16,974 nt of DNA from Bacteroidales bacterium (GTDB lineage Bacteria; Bacteroidota; Bacteroidia; Bacteroidales; B18-G4): positions 1-16,974 of the forward strand of contig JAUXCL010000026.1 of the NCBI GenBank assembly GCA_030618905.1, in the 5' to 3' direction. This document shows, piece by piece, positions 16,419 through 16,974 of this stretch; position 1 is the first letter of the stretch, and the number at the start of each line of letters is the position of its first letter. Made by a program: the position numbers and the translations under genes. The notes under the pieces were generated by a model. That model saw nothing but the letters and a program-made list of their open reading frames with translations, was not told the origin of the DNA and ran no database searches.

Positions 16419-16865
16419 CTATTTTAATTTAATTTCTTTTGGTTTCTGTGCTTCCTGGTTATGCTCCGGGCCTATATAAACATAAAGGTTTCTGAAAAGC
16501 TGACTTCCCAGCCTGCTCTTCGGCAACATTCCTTTTACTGCATGCTCAAGGAGGAATTCCGGCTTTTTGACGAGCACTTCTTCGGGTGTCCTTTTCCTTT
16601 GACCGCCAGGATAACCTGAATGCCTGATATATTCCTTGTCTGTCATTTTCTGGCCTGTCAGCCTGACTTTTTCAGCATTGATCACAACCACATTATCACC
16701 ACAATCCACATGGGGTGTAAAATTAGTCTTGTGCTTGCCCCGTAAAAGCTTGGCTACTTCTGATGCCAAACGCCCGAGTACCAGGTCAGTGGCATCAATC
16801 AAAACCCACTCTTTAGTAACGGTCTTACTGTTCGCACTCTTTGTCCTAAAACTTAATGTATCCAT
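16419..16865 (-). CDS. rplM: 50S ribosomal protein L13
   Basis: Early-assembling large-subunit protein that binds 23S rRNA. The 148 residues from ATG 16865 begin with DTLSFRTKSANSKTVTKEW, the usual Bacteroidota N-terminus. Family motifs are PHVDCGDNVVVINAEKV (51-67), YPGGQR (85-90), AVKGMLPKSRLG (109-120) and RNLYVYIGPEH (125-135). An in-frame ATG at 16907 would add 14 residues (RDRCFQIRNLKVR and the start) that do not fit the family and would lie almost on the predicted transcription start, so I rejected it. This is the first gene of the - strand ribosomal operon. Confidence 0.97.
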   Translation of the reverse strand: MDTLSFRTKSANSKTVTKEWVLIDATDLVLGRLASEVAKLLRGKHKTNFTPHVDCGDNVVVINAEKVRLTGQKMTDKEYIRHSGYPGGQRKRTPEEVLVKKPEFLLEHAVKGMLPKSRLGSQLFRNLYVYIGPEHNQEAQKPKEIKLK

Positions 16866-16917
16866 CCTTACCTTTAAATTTCTTATCTGAAAACATCTAT
16901 CCCTCAAAATGGGGGTG

Positions 16918-16948
16918 CAAAGTTAAAATTAAATTTTTTTATTAGCAA
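16918..16948 (-). promoter_or_regulatory. Bacteroidota-type promoter for rplM-rpsI-rpsB-tsf
   Basis: On the - strand a TTG (16948-16946) lies exactly 20 nt upstream of TAACTTTG (16925-16918). The second element matches the Bacteroidota -7 consensus TAnnTTTG, and the spacing fits the -33/-7 architecture of the primary sigma factor. The spacer is A/T-rich. Transcription would start around 16911-16913, giving a leader of about 45-50 nt before rplM. CCCCC and GAGGG flank an ATTTT loop at the start of the leader, a weak hairpin with one mismatch. A ribosomal-protein leader for L13 is possible but not demonstrated. Confidence 0.75.
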
Positions 16949-16974
16949 GTTATATTAAAAAAAGTGACGCGTGA

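Noticed and set aside
16866..16907. rplM start at ATG 16907
   Set aside because: The extra 14 residues are not L13-like and would begin within a few bases of the predicted transcription start. ATG 16865 gives the canonical N-terminus.
1..16974. A novel defence, mobile or secretion system
   Set aside because: Every long frame belongs to a known division, cell-wall or ribosomal gene. There is no integrase, transposase, repeat array, or stretch of foreign composition.

Overview
The window is a chromosomal housekeeping region from a member of the Bacteroidota. Three things point to that phylum: the family-specific sequences of FtsI (with a C-terminal PASTA domain), MraY, FtsQ and FtsZ (ending in LHDNVD); the lack of Shine-Dalgarno sequences, with A/T-rich stretches before most starts; and a -33/-7 promoter of the Bacteroidota type (TTG, 20 nt, TAACTTTG) before rplM. 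Base composition looks moderate (about 40-45 % GC by eye). A Bacteroidales-like lineage is possible, but the sequence alone does not fix the order. I see no tRNA, rRNA, CRISPR array, insertion sequence, phage gene or sign of recent transfer.

Region 1 (1-13646, + strand) is the division and cell-wall (dcw) cluster, a tightly packed operon: the tail of an ftsL-like gene, then ftsI, murE, mraY, murD, ftsW, murG, murC, ftsQ, ftsA and ftsZ. Intergenic gaps are only 2-12 nt or the genes overlap, except for 61 nt before ftsZ. The products form one pathway. MurC, MurD and MurE add L-Ala, D-Glu and meso-diaminopimelate to UDP-MurNAc. MraY and MurG make lipid I and lipid II. FtsW polymerises and FtsI crosslinks septal peptidoglycan. 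FtsL and FtsQ belong to the divisome, and FtsA tethers the FtsZ ring to the membrane. murF, murB and ddl are absent from this stretch and must lie elsewhere.

Region 2 (13661-14116, + strand) is a GatB/YqeY-domain gene that follows ftsZ by 14 nt and is probably the last gene of the same transcript.

Region 3 (14131-16974, - strand) is a convergent ribosomal operon, rplM-rpsI-rpsB-tsf (L13, S9, S2, EF-Ts), with its promoter near the right edge. Its end meets yqeY across only 14 nt. The 109-nt rpsI-rpsB spacer holds two small inverted repeats and could be a leader for S2 autoregulation.

No gene-free stretch exceeds 300 bases. I found no previously undescribed system. The points worth a second look are start-site corrections, small RNA-structure candidates, and lineage-specific protein extensions.
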